In this document: positions 31,225-45,879 of the stretch, piece by piece | How the letters are laid out: each line of letters starts with the position of its first letter | Position numbering within the stretch: position 1 is the first letter of the stretch | From: Siphlonurus alternatus | Lineage: Eukaryota; Arthropoda; Insecta; Ephemeroptera; Siphlonuridae | Length of the DNA: 64,000 nt | NCBI GenBank assembly: GCA_949825025.1 | Contig: OX463778.1 | Location: 53,818,364 to 53,882,363 of the forward strand | Direction of reading: 5' to 3' | Notes under the pieces: model-generated | Databases searched by the model: none | Told to the model about the DNA's origin: nothing | The model's input: the letters and a program-made list of their open reading frames with translations, nothing else | Position numbers and translations under genes: made by a program

Positions 31225-31395
31225 TGAATTAGAGCTCTATAGATAACAAAGGTATTTGCCAATTTCAATTTTGCATTTTTTCACGATAAATAATGTAAAA
31301 GGGTCATTTGACCCTCAAGGATTAAAGGGTCGCAAATTCAAGGGTCATGATTAGATCCGACATCAATTATACCAAACATAAAAATAGGATTTAAA
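31225..31395. repeat. First GGGTC-rich module of the long satellite monomer
   Basis: Present only in long monomers: TTTGAATTAGAGCTCTATAG, a T/C-rich stretch, then the inverted pair GGGTCA-TT-TGACCC (31301-31314), AAAGGGTCGC and AAGGGTCATGATTAGATCC. The same module, diverged, makes up the 60.6-61.8 kb repeats, so it probably joined the satellite as a separate sequence. GGGTCA equals a nuclear-receptor half-site. Confidence 0.75.
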
Positions 31396-34300
31396 ATGGA
31401 ACCTACTAGTGGTTACAAAAGTACCTAGAAATAAATTTTATTGCAACCTCCGTCAAATTTTAATTACACTTAAAAAATAAAATGCGGCTTGGATTTCTAG
31501 TCAATATTTTTGCACCTCGATATTATGCAAATATTGTAACGTCTATATGAAAATTCACATTTCATTCTCAAGTCCTTTACATTCTTCTGTTCAATTTATC
31601 CTCTGAGAAAAAATTTTGGTTTAAAGTGGAACAATATGTGGTTACTAATGTATCCAGAAATAATACAGATGAAATAAGTACGGTCAATTAAAGTAGCCTA
31701 AGACACTAAGGATATCCATATTATACCTCATTAAATAATAAAGGTTGGAAATGGAAACTACTAGTGGATACATAAGTACCTAGAAATTAATTTTATTGCA
31801 ACCTCCGTCAAATTTTAATTACACTTAAAACAATTAAAAAATGCGGCTTGGATTTCAAGTCAATATTTTTGCACCTCGATATTATGCAAACATTGTAACG
31901 TCTATAAGAAAATTAACATTCCTCAAGTCCTTTACATTCTTCTGTTCAATTTATCCTCTGAGAAAAAAAATTTTTGGTTTAATGTGGAACTATATGTGGT
32001 TACTAATGTATCCAGAAAAAATATCAACTGAATGCTCACATGTTAAATATTTTTGAATTAGAGCTCTATAGATAACAAAGGTATTTGCCAATTTCAATTT
32101 TGCATTTTTTCACGATAAATAATTTAAAAGGGTCATTTGACCCTCAAGGATTAAAGGGTCGCAAATTTAAGGGTCATGATTAGATCCGACATCAATTATA
32201 CCAAACATAAAAATAGGATTTAAAATGGAACCTACCAGTGGTTACAAAAGTAGCTAGAAATAAATTTTATTGCAACCTCCGTCAAATTTTAATTACACTT
32301 AAAACAATTAAAAAATGCGGCTTAAATTTCAAGTCAATATTTTTGCACCTCGAAATTATGCAAACATTGTAACGTCTATCTGAAAATTCACATTCCTCAA
32401 GTCCTTTACATTCTTCTGTTCAATTCATCCTAAGAAAAATTTTGGTTTAAGGTGGAACTATATGTGGTTACTAATGTATCTACAAAAAATATCAACTGAA
32501 TGCTCACATGTTAAATATTTTTGAATTAGAGCTCTATAGATAACAAAGGTATTTGCCAATTTCAATTTTGCATTTTTTCACGATAAATAATGTAAAAGGG
32601 TCATTTGACCCTCAAGGATTAAAGGGTCGCAAATTCAAGGGTCATGATTAGATCCGACATCAATTATACCAAACATAAAAATAGGATTTAAAATGGAACC
32701 TACTAGTGGTTACAAAAGTACCTAGAAATAAATTTTATTGCAACCTCCGTCAAATTTTAATTACACTTAAAAAATAAAATGCGGCTTGGATTTCAAGTCA
32801 ATATTTTTGCACCTCGATATTATGCAAATATTGTAACGTCTATATGAAAATTCACATTTCATTCTCAAGTCCTTTACATTCTTCTGTTCAATTTATCCTC
32901 TGAGAAAAAATTTTGGTTTAAAGTGGAACTATATGTGGTTACTAATGTATCCAGAAATAATACAGATGAAATAAGTACGGTCAATTAAAGTAGCCTAAGA
33001 CACTAAGGATATCCATATTATACCTCATTAAATAATAAAGGTTGGAAATGGACCTACTAGTGGTTACATAAGTACCTAGAAATAAATTTTATTGCAACCT
33101 CCGTCAAATTTTAATTACACTTAAAACAATTAAAAAATGCGGCTTGGATTTCAAGTCAATAATTTTGCACCTCGATATTATGCAAATATTGTAACGTCTA
33201 TATGAAAATTCACATTTCATTCTCAAGTCCTTTACATTCTTCTGTTCAATTTATCCTCTGAGAAAAAATTTTGGTTTAAAGTGGAACTATATGTGGTAAC
33301 TAATGTATCCAGAAATAATACAGATGAAATAAGTACGGTCAATTAAAGTAGCCTAAGACACTAAGGATATCCATATTATACCTCATTAAATAATAAAGGT
33401 TGGAAATGGAACCTACTAGTGGTTACATAAGTACCTAGAAATTAATTTTATTGCAACCTCCGTCAAATTTAAATTACACTTAAAACAATTAAAAAATGCG
33501 GCTTGGATTTCAAGTCAATATTTTTGCACCTCGATATTATGCAAATATTGTAACGTCTATATGAAAATTCACATTTCATTCTCAAGTCCTTTACATTCTT
33601 CTGTTCAATTTATCCTCTGAGAAAAAATTTTGGTTTAAAGTGGAACTATATGTGGTTACTAATGTATCCAGAAATAATACAGATGAAATAAGTACGGTCA
33701 ATTAAAGTAGCCTAAGACACTAAGGATATCCATATTATACCTCATTAAATAATGAAGGTTGGAAATGGAACCTACTAGTGGTTACATAAGTACCTAGAAA
33801 TAAATTTTATTGCATCCTCCGTCAAATTTTAATTACACTTAAAACAATTAAAAAATGCGGCTTGGATTTCAAGTCAATATTTTTGCACCTCGATATTATG
33901 CAGACATTGTAACGTCTATATGAAAATTCACATTCGTTCAAGTCCTTTACATTCTTCTGTTCAATTCATCCTAAGAAAAATTTTGGTTAAAGGTGGAACT
34001 ATATGTGGTTACTAATGTATCTACAAAAAATATCAACTGAATGCTCACATGTTAAATATTTTTGAATTAGAGCTCTATAGATAACAAAGGTATTTGCCAA
34101 TTTCAATTTTGCATTTTTTCACGATAAATAATGTAAAAGGGTCATTTGACCCTCAAGGATTAAAGGGTCGCAAATTCAAGGGTCATGATTAGATCCGACA
34201 TCAATTATACCAAACATAAAAATAGGATTTAAAATGGAACCTACTAGTGGTTACAAAAGTACCTAGAAATAAATTTTATTGCAACCTCCGTCAAATTTTA

Positions 34301-37160
34301 ATTACACTTAAAAAATAAAATGCGGCTTGGATTTCAAGTCAATATTTTTGCACCTCGAAATTATGCAAACATTGTAACGTCTATATGAAAATTCACATTC
34401 CTTAAGTCCTTTCCATTCTTCTGTTCAATTTATCCTCTGAGAAAAAATTTTGGTTTAAGGTGGAATTATATGTGGTTACTAATGTATCCAGAAATAATAT
34501 CAACTGAATGCTCACATGTTATATATATTTTGCATAGATTAAAAAAAAATTGAATGGATGACATCATTGCACAGATGAATTAATTACGGTCAATTAAAGT
34601 AGTCTAAGACACCAAGGATATCCATATTATTCCTCATTAAATAATGAAGGTTGGGATTAGAACATACTAGTGGTTACATAAGTACCTAGAAATAAATTTT
34701 ATTGCAACCTACGTCAAATTTTAATTACACTTAAAACAATTAAAAAATGCGGCTTAAATTTCAAGTCAATATTTTTGCACCTCGAAATTATGCAAACATT
34801 GTAACGTCTATCTGAAAATTCACATTCCTCAAGTCCTTTACATTCTTCTGTTCAATTCATCCTAAGAAAAATTTTGGTTTAAGGTGGAACTATATGTGGT
34901 TACTAATGTATCCAGAAATAATATCAACTGAATGCTCACATGTTAAATATATTTGAATTAGAGCTCTATAGATAACAAAGGTATTTGTCAATTTCAATTT
35001 TGCATTTTTTCACGATAAATAATTTAAAAGGATCATTTGACCCTCAAGGATTAAAGGGTCGCAAATTTAAGGGTCATGATTAGATCCGACATAAATTATA
35101 CCAAACATAAAAATAGGATTTAAAATGGAACCTACTAGTGGTTACAAAAGTACCTAGAAATAAATTTTATTGCAACCTCCGTCAAATTTTAATTACACTT
35201 AAAACAATTAAAAAATGCGGCTTAAATTTCAAGTCAATATTTTTGCACCTCGAAATTATGCAAACATTGTAACGTCTATCTGAAAATTCACATTCCTCAA
35301 GTCCTTTACATTCTTCTGTTCAATTCATCCTAAGAAAAATTTTGGTTTAAGGTGGAACTATATGTGGTTACTAATGTATCTACAAAAAATATCAACTGAA
35401 TGCACACATGTTAAATATTTTTGAATTAGAGCTCTATAGATAACAAAGGTATTTGCCAATTTCAATTTTGCATTTTTTCACGATAAATAATATAAAAGGG
35501 TCATTTGACCCTCAAGGATTGAAGGGTCGCAAATTTAAGGGTCATTATTAGATCCGCCATCAATTATACCAAACATAAAAATAGGATTTAAAATGGAACC
35601 TACTAGTGGTTACAAAAGTACCTAGAAATAAATTTTATTGCAACCTCCGTCAAATTTTATTTACACTTAAAAAATAAAATGCGGCTTGGATTTCAATTCA
35701 ATATTTTTGCACCTCGATATTATGCAAATATTGTAACGTCTATATGAAAATTCACATTTCATTCTCAAGTCCTTTACATTAATTCTTCTGTTCAATTTAT
35801 CCTCTGAGAAAAAATTTTGGTTTAAAGTGGAACTATATGTGGTTACTAATGTATCCAGAAATAATTTAAAATGAATGCTCACATGTTATATATATTTTGC
35901 ATAGATTAAAAAAAAATTGAATGGATGACATCATTGCACAGATGAATTAATTACGGTCCATTAAAGTAGTCTAAGACACTAAGGATATCCATATTATACC
36001 TCATTAAATAATGATGGTTGGGATTAGAACATACTAGTGGTTACATAAGTACCTAGAAATAAATTTGATTGCAACCTCCGTCAAATTTTAATTACACTTA
36101 AAACAATTAAAAAATGCGGCTTGGATTTCAAGTCAATATTTTTGCACCTCGATATTATGCAAACATTGTAACGTCTATATGAAAATTCACATTCGTTAAG
36201 TCCTTTACATTCTTCTGTTCAATTCATCCTGAGAAAAATTTTGGTTTATGGTGGAACTGTATGTGGTTACTAATGTATCCAGAAATAATATAAACTGAAT
36301 GCTCACATGTTATATATACTTTGCATAGACTAAAAAAAAATTGAATGGATGACATCATTGCACAGATGAATTTAATAACATACGTTAATTACGGTCAATT
36401 AAAGTAGTCTAAGACACTAAGGATATCCATATTATACCTCATAAAATAATGAAGGTTGGATATGGAACCTACTAGTGGTTACAAAAGTACCTAGATATAA
36501 ATTTTATTGCAACCTGCGTCAAATTTTAATTACACTTAAAACAATTAAAAAATACGGCTTGGATTTCAAGTCAATATTTTTGCACCTCGAAATTATGCAA
36601 ACATTGTAACGTCTATAAGAAAATTCACATTCCTCAAGTCCTTTACATTCTTCTGTTCAATTCATCCTGAGAAAAATTTTGGTTTAAGGTGGAACTATAT
36701 GTGGTTACTAATGTATCTACAAAAAATATCAACTGAATGCTCACATGTTAAATATATTTGAATTAGAGCTCTATAGATAACAAAGGTATTTGTCAATTTC
36801 AATTTTGCATTTCTTCACGATAAATAATTTAAAAGGGTAATTTGACCCTCAAGGATTGAAGGGTCGCAAATTTAAGGGTCATGATTAGATCCGCCATCAA
36901 TTATACCAAACATAAAAATAGGATTTAAAATGGAACCTACTAGTGGTTACAAAAGTAGCTAGAAATAAATTTTATTGCAACCTCCGTCAAATTTTAATTA
37001 CACTTAAAAAATAAAATGCGGCTTGGATTTCAATTCAATATTTTTGCACATCGATATTATGCAAATATTGTAACGTCTATATGAAAATTCACATTCCTCA
37101 AGTCCTCAACATTCTTCTGTTCAATTATCCTCTGAGAAAAAATTTTGGTTTAAAGGTGTA

Positions 37161-38333
37161 CTGAAGGGAACACTTTTTTAATATCATCTTATCAATAAAA
37201 ATAAGACCGATTCACTGGTAATAATTATTTTCTTGTTCAGGCCCCCAAATTTGAATTCCAGTGACCAACGGCTAAAAAGTGAAGTTGTGACGTATCGGTC
37301 TGGTCACACGCGATGTTCAGTAGCAATTTTATGGCGAGATGAGAGCAGAAGCGGTGATACCGATGTTGGCTGTCATTAAAATAAAAACAAATTTTCAACG
37401 TCTATATGAAATTATCTTTCGTCTTTTTCAACGATTGGGATGAAATCACAATTCAATTCCCTATCTAACGGTACAAAATTTATTTTTCTGTGATGATAAG
37501 AACAATTTATAGTAAAGTGCAATTGCATGAAGATGCATTGATGCAATTCTCAATCTCAGCTAATTTGCATCGCACAAGAATGAAATTTATACTAATCGAT
37601 TGGAAATTTTATTATCAGTTACGCACTATCATTAAACATTACAAAAATTGATAATTAACAAAAGATAAAATTTTATATTTTTATTTTATTGTCATGAATG
37701 TAGTAATATGGGAAAAAAATTGGAGTGGCGATGGTGATGGAAGCCGTCGCCGGAGTCGCCGCGCTTCACCGGAAATCATAAATCTAACTGGTGTCAATAA
37801 AATAAATTTAATAAATACAAAATATCAACTTTTGTTAATTATCAATTTTCGTAATTTTAAATGATAGTGCGTAACTGATGGTAAAATTTCCAATCGATTA
37901 GTATAAATTTCATTATTGTGTGATGCATATTAGCTGAGATTGAGAATTGCAACAATGCATTTTCATGCAATTGCACTTTACTATAAATTGTTCTTATCAT
38001 CACAGAAAAATAATTTTTGTACCGTTAGATAGGGAATTAAATTGTGATTTCTTCCCAATCGTTGAAAAAGACGAAAGATGATTTCTCATAGACGTTGAAA
38101 ATTTGTGTTTATTTTAATGACAGCCAACATCCAGTATCGCCGCATCTGCTCTCATCTCGCCATAAAATTGCTACTGAACACCGCGTGTGACCAGACCGAT
38201 ACGTCACAACTTCACTTTTTAGCCGTTGGTCCCTGGAATTCAAATTTGGGGGCCTGAACAAGAAAATGATTATTACCAGTGAATCGGTCATATTTTTGTT
38301 GATAACATGATATTAAAAAAGTGTTCCCTTCAG
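37161..38333. mobile_element. 1.17-kb foldback element inserted in the satellite
   Basis: CTGAAGGGAACACTTTTTTA at 37161 is mirrored by AAAAAAGTGTTCCCTTCAG ending at 38333. Arms of over 500 bases pair with scattered differences around a GC-rich centre (about 37725-37780, GCCGTCGCCGGAGTCGCC). On both sides the satellite resumes in register (AAGGTG / GAACTATATGTGG), so this is a clean insertion. No coding frame lies in it; the 60-codon frame at 38109-38291 is incidental. Confidence 0.88.
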
Positions 38334-41300
38334 GAACTATATGTGGTTACTAATGTTTCCAAAAATAATATCAACCGAATGCTCACATGTTATAGATATT
38401 TTGCATAGATTAAAAAAAAAATTGAATGAATAACATCATTGCACAGATGAATTTAATAACATACGTTAATTACGGTCAATTAAAGTAGTCTAAGACACTA
38501 AGGATATCCATATTATACCTCATAAAATAATGAAGGTTGGAAATGGAACCTACTAGTGGTTACAAAAGTACCTAGATATCAATTTTATTGCAACCTGCGT
38601 CAAAGTTTAATTACACTTAAAACAATTAAAAAATGCGGCTTGGATTTCAAGTCAATATTTTTGCACCTCGAAATTATGCAAACATTGTAACGTCTATATG
38701 AAAATTCACATTCCTCAAGTCCTTTACAGTCTTCTGTTCAATTTATCCTCCGAGAAAAAATTTTGGTTTAAGGTGGAATTATATGTGGTTACTAATGTAT
38801 CCAGAAATAATGTCAACTGAATGCTCACATGTTATATATATTTTGCATAGATTAAAAAAAAATTGAATGGATGACATCATTGCACAGATGAATTAATTAC
38901 GGTCAATTATAGTAGTCTAAGACACTAAGGATATCCATATTATACCTCATTAAATAATGAAGGTTGGGATTAGAACATACTAGTGGTTACATAAGTACCT
39001 AGAAATAAATTTTATTGCAACCTCCGTCAAATTTTAATTACACTTAAAAACAATTAAAAAATGCGGCTTGGATTTCAAGTGAATATTTTTGCACCTCGAT
39101 ATTATGCAGACATTGTAACGTCTATATGAAAATTCACATTCGTCAAGTCCTTTACATTCTTCTGTTCAATTCATCCTGAGAAAAATTTTGGTTTAAGGTG
39201 GAACTATATGTTGTTACTAATGTATCTACAAAAAATATCAACTGAATGCTCACATGTTAAATATTTTTGAATTAGAGCTCTATAGATAACAAAGGTATTT
39301 GCCAATTTCAATTTTGCATTTTTTCACGATAAATAATTTAAAAGGGTCATTTGACCCTCAAGTATTAAAGGGTCGCAAATTTAAGGGTCATGATTAGATC
39401 CGACATCAATTATACCAAACATAAAAATAGGATTTAAAATGGAACCTACCAGTGGTTACAAAAGTAGCTAGAAATAAATTTTATTGCAACCTCCGTCAAA
39501 TTTTAATTACACTTAAAACAATTAAAAAATGCGGCTTAAATTTCAAGTCAATATTTTTGCACCTCGAAATTATGCAAACATTGTAACGTCTATCTGAAAA
39601 TTCACATTCCTCAAGTCCTTTACATTCTTCTGTTCAATTCATCCTAAGAAAAATTTTGGTTTAAGGTGGAACTATATGTGGTTACTAATGTATCTACAAA
39701 AAATATCAACTGAATGCTCACATGTTAAATATTTTTGAATTAGAGCTCTATAGATAACAAAGGTATTTGCCAATTTCAATTTTGCATTTTTTCACAATAA
39801 ATAATGTAAAAGGGTCATTTGACCCTCAAGGATTAAAGGGTCGCAAATTCAAGGGTCATGATTAGATCCGACATCAATTATACCAAACATAAAAATAGGA
39901 TTTAAAATGGAACCTACTAGTGGTTACAAAAGTACCTAGAAATAAATTTTATTGCAACCTCCGTTAAATTTTAATTACACTTAAAAAATAAAATGCGGCT
40001 TGGATTTCAAGTCAATATTTTTGCACCTCGATATTATGCAAATATTGTAACGTCTATATGAAAATTCACATTTCATTCTCAAGTCCTTTACATTCTTCTG
40101 TTCAATTTATCCTCTGAGAAAAAATTTTGGTTTAAAGTGGAACTATATGTGGTTACTAATGTATCCAGAAATAATACAGATGAAATAAGTACGGTCAATT
40201 AAAGTAGCCTAAGACACTAAGGATATCCATATTATACCTCATTAAATAATAAAGGTTGGAAATGGAACCTACTAGTGGTTACATAAGTACCTAGAAATAA
40301 ATTTTATTGCAACCTCCGTCAAATTTTAATTACACTTAAAACAATTAAAAAATGCGGCTTGGATTTCAAGTCAATATTTTTGCACCTCGATATTATGCAA
40401 ATATTGTAACGTCTATATGAAAATTCACATTTCATTCTCAAGTCCTTTACATTCTTCTGTTCAATTTATCCTCTGAGAAAAAATTTTGGTTTAAAGTGGA
40501 ACTATATGTGGTAACTAATGTATCCAGAAATAATACAGATGAAATAAGTACGGTCAATTAAAGTAGTCTAAGACACTAAGGATATCCATATTATACCTCA
40601 TTAAATAGTAAAGGTTGGAAATGGAACCTACTAGTGGTTACATAAGTACCTAGAAATTAATTTTATTGCAACCTCCGTCAAATTTTAATTACACTTAAAA
40701 CAATTAAAAAATGCGGCTTGGATTTCAAGTCAATATTTTTGCACCTCAATATTATGCAAATATTGTAACGTCTATATGAAAATTCACATTTCATTCTCAA
40801 GTCCTTTACATTCTTCTGTTCAATTTATCCTCTGAGAAAAAATTTTGGTTTAAAGTGGAACTATATGTGGTTACTAATGTATCCAGAAATAATACAGATG
40901 AAATAAGTACGGTCAATTAAAGTAGCCTAAGACACTAAGGATATCCATATTATACCTCAATAAATAATGAAGGTTGGAAATGGAACCTACTAGTGGTTAC
41001 ATAAGTACCTAGAAATAAATTTTATTGCATCCTCCGTCAAATTTTAATTACACTTAAAACAATTAAAAAATGCGGCTTGGATTTCAAGTCAATATTTTTG
41101 CACCTCGATATTATGCAGACATTGTAACGTCTATATGAAAATTCACATTCGTCAAGTCCTTTACATTCTTCTGTTCAATTCATCCTAAGAAAAATTTTGG
41201 TTAAAGGTGGAACTATATGTGGTTACTAATGTATCTGCAAAAAATATCAACTGAATGCTCACATGTTAAATATTTTTGAATTAGAGCTCTATAGATAACA

Positions 41301-44300
41301 AAGGTATTTGCCAATTTCAATTTTGCATTTTTTCACGATAAATAATGTAAAAGGGTCATTTGACCCTCAAGGATTAAAGGGTCGCAAATTCAAGGGTCAT
41401 GATTAGATCCGCCATCAATTATACCAAACATAAAAATAGGATTTAAAATGGAACCTACTAGTGGTTACAAAAGTACCTAGAAATAAATTTTATTGCAACC
41501 TCCGTCAAATTTTAATTACACTTAAAAAATAAAATGCGGCTTGGATTTCAAGTCAATATTTTTGCACCTCGAAATTATGCAAACATTGTAACGTCTATAT
41601 GAAAATTCACATTCCTTAAGTCCTTTCCATTCTTCTGTTCAATTTATCCTCTGAGAAAAAATTTTGGTTTAAGGTGGAATTATATGTGGTTACTAATGTA
41701 TCCAGAAATAATATCAACTGAATGCTCACATGTTATATATATTTTGCATAGATTAAAAAAAAAATTGAATGGATGACATCATTGCACAGATGAATTAATT
41801 ACGGTCAATTAAAGTAGTCTAAGACACCAAGGATATCCATATTATACCTCATTAAATAATGAAGGTTGGGATTAGAACATACTAGTGGTTACATAAGTAC
41901 CTAGAAATAAATTTTATTGCAACCTACGTCAAATTTTAATTACACTTAAAACAATTAAAAAATGCGGCTTAAATTTCAAGTCAATATTTTTGCACCTCGA
42001 AATTATGCAAACATTGTAACGTCTATCTGAAAATTCACATTCCTCAAGTCCTTTACATTCTTCTGTTCAATTCATCCTAAGAAAAATTTTGGTTTAAGGT
42101 GGAACTATATGTGGTTACTAATGTATCCAGAAATAATATCAACTGAATGCTCACATGTTAAATATATTTGAATTAGAGCTCTATAGATAACAAAGGTATT
42201 TGTCAATTTCAATTTTGCATTTTTTCACGATAAATAATTTAAAAGGATCATTTGACCCTCAAGGATTAAAGGGTCGCAAATTTAAGGGTCATGATTAGAT
42301 CCGACATAAATTATACCAAACATAAAAATAGGATTTAAAATGGTTAGGACTAAACTACTAGTGGTTACAAAAGTACCTAGAAATAAATTTTATTGCAACC
42401 TCCGTCAATTTTTAATTACACTTAAAACAATTAAAAAATGCGGCTTGGATTTCAAGTCAATACTTTTGCACCTCGAAATTATGCAAACATTGTAACGTCT
42501 ATCTGAAAATTTACATTCCTCAAGTCCTTTACATTCTTCTGTTCAATTCATCCTAAGAAAAATTTTGGTTTAAGGTGGAACTATATGTGGTTACTAATGT
42601 ATCTACAAAAAATATCAACTGAATGCTCACATGTTAAATATTTTTGAATTAGAGCTCTATAGATAACAAAGGTATTTGCCAATTTCAATTTTGCATTTTT
42701 TCACGATAAATAATGTAAAAGGGTCATTTGACCCTCAAGGATTAAAGGGTCGCAAATTCAAGGGTCATGATTAGATCCGACATCAATTATACCAAACATA
42801 AAAATAGGATTTAAAATGGAACCTACTAGTGGTTACAAAAGTACCTAGAAATAAATTTTATTGCAACCTCCGTTAAATTTTAATTACACTTAAAAAATAA
42901 AATGCGGCTTGGATTTCAAGTCAATATTTTTGCACCTCGATATTATGCAAATATTGTAACGTCTATATGAAAATTCACATTTCATTCTCAAGTCCTTTAC
43001 ATTCTTCTGTTCAATTTATCCTCTGAGAAAAAATTTTGGTTTAAAGTGGAACTATATGTGGTTACTAATGTATCCAGAAATAATACAGATGAAATAAGTA
43101 CGGTCAATTAAAGTAGCCTAAGACACTAAGGATATCCATATTATACCTCATTAAATAATAAAGGTTGGAAATGGAACCTACTAGTGGTTACATAAGTACC
43201 TAGAAATAAATTTTATTGCAACCTCCGTCAAATTTTAATTACACTTAAAACAATTAAAAAATGCGGCTTGGATTTCAAGTCAATATTTTTGCACCTCGAT
43301 ATTATGCAAATATTGTAACGTCTATATGAAAATTCACATTTCATTCTCAAGTCCTTTACATTCTTCTGTTCAATTTATCCTCTGAGAAAAAATTTTGGTT
43401 TAAAGTGGAACTATATGTGGTAACTAATGTATCCAGAAATAATACAGATGAAATAAGTACGGTCAATTAAAGTAGCCTAAGACACTAAGGATATCCATAT
43501 TATACCTCATTAAATAATAAAGGTTGGAAATGGAACCTACTAGTGGTTACATAAGTACCTAGAAATTAATTTTATTGCAACCTCCGTCAAATTTTAATTA
43601 CACTTAAAACAATTAAAAAATGCGGCTTGGATTTCAAGTCAATATTTTTGCACCTCGATATTATGCAAATATTGTAACGTCTATATGAAAATTCACATTT
43701 CATTCTCAAGTCCTTTACATTCTTCTGTTCAATTTATCCTCTGAGAAAAAATTTTGGTTTAAAGTGGAACTATATGTGGTTACTAATGTATCCAGAAATA
43801 ATACAGATGAAATAAGTACGGTCAATTAAAGTAGCCTAAGACACTAAGGATATCCATATTATACCTCATTAAATAATGAAGGTTGGAAATGGAACCTACT
43901 AGTGGTTACATAAGTACCTAGAAATAAATTTTATTGCATCCTCCGTCAAATTTTAATTACACTTAAAACAATTAAAAAATGCGGCTTGGATTTCAAGTCA
44001 ATATTTTTGCACCTCGATATTATGCAGACATTGTAACGTCTATATGAAAATTCACATTCGTCAAGTCCTTTACAGTCTTCTGTTCAATTTATCCTCCGAG
44101 AAAAAATTTTGGTTTAAGGTGGAACTATATGTGGTTACTAATGTATCCAGAAATAATGTAAACTGAATGCTCACATGTTATATATATTTTGCATAGATTA
44201 AAAAAAAATTGAATGGATGACATCATTGCACAGATGAATTAATTACGTTCAATTAAAGTAATCTAAGACACTAAGGATATACATATTATACCTCATAAAA

Positions 44301-45879
44301 TAATGAAGGTTGGGATTAGAACATACTAGTGGTTACATAAGTACCTAGAAATAAATTTTATTGCAACCTCCGTCAAATTTTAATTACACTTAAAACAATT
44401 AAAAAATGCGGCTTGGATTTCAAGTCAATATTTGTGCACCTCGATATTATGCAAACATTGTAACGTGTATCTGAAAATTCACATTCGTCAAGTCCTTTAC
44501 ATTCTTCTGTTCAATTCATCCTGAGAAAATTTTTGGTTTAAGGTGGAACTATATGTGGTTACTAATGTATCTACAAAAAATATCAACTGAATGCTCACAT
44601 GTTAAATATTTTTGAATTAGAGCTCTATAGATAACAAAGGTATTTGCCAATTTCAATTTTGCATTTTTTCGCGATAAATAATTTAAAAGGGTCATTTGAC
44701 CCTCAAGTATTAAAGGGTCGCAAATTTAAGGGTCATGATTAGATCCGACATCAATTATACCAAACATAAAAATAGGATTTAAAATGGAACCTACCAGTGG
44801 TTACAAAAGTAGCTAGAAATAAATTTTATTGCAACCTCCGTCAAATTTTAATTACACTTAAAACAATTAAAAAATGCGGCTTGGATTTCAAGTCAATACT
44901 TTTGCACCTCGAAATTATGCAAACATTGTATCGTCTATCTGAAAATTCACATTCCTCAAGTCCTTTACATTCTTCTGTTCAATTCATCCTAAGAAAAATT
45001 TTAGTTTAAGGTGGAACTATATGTGGTTACTAATGTATCTACAAAAAATATCAACTGAATGCTCACATGTTAAATATTTTTGAATTAGAGCTCTATAGAT
45101 AACAAAGGTATTTGCCAATTTCAATTTTGCATTTTTTCACGATAAATAATTTAAAAGGGTCATTTGACCCTCAAGGATTGAAGGGTCGCAAATTTAAGGG
45201 TCATTATTAGATCCGCCATCAATTATACCAAACATAAAAATAGGATTTAAAATGGAACCTACTAGTGGTTACAAAAGTACCTAGAAATAAATTTTATTGC
45301 AACCTCCGTCAAATTTTATTTACACTTAAAAAATAAAATGCGGCGTGGATTTCAATTCAATATTTTTGCACCTCGATATTATGCAAATATTGTAACGTCT
45401 ATATGAAAATTCACATTCCTTATGTCCTTTCCATTCTTCTGTTCAATTTATCCTCTGAGAAAAAATTTTGGTTTAAAGTGGAACTATATGTGGTTACTAA
45501 TGTATCCAGAAATAATACAGATGAAATAAGTACGGTCAATTAAAGTAGCCTAAGACACTAAGGATATCCATATTATACCTCATTAAATAATAAAGGTTGG
45601 AAATGGAACCTACTAGTGGTTACATAAGTACCTAGAAATAAATTTTATTGCAACCTCCGTCAAATTTTAATTACACCTAAAACAATTAAAAAATGCGGCT
45701 TGGATTTCAAGTCAATATTTTTGCACCTCGATATTATGCAAATATTGTAACGTCTATATGAAAATTCACATTTCATTCTCAAGTCCTTTACATTCTTCTG
45801 TTCAATTTATCCTCTGAGAAAAAATTTTGGTTTAAAGTGGAACTATATGTGGTTACTAATGTATCCAGAAATAATACAG

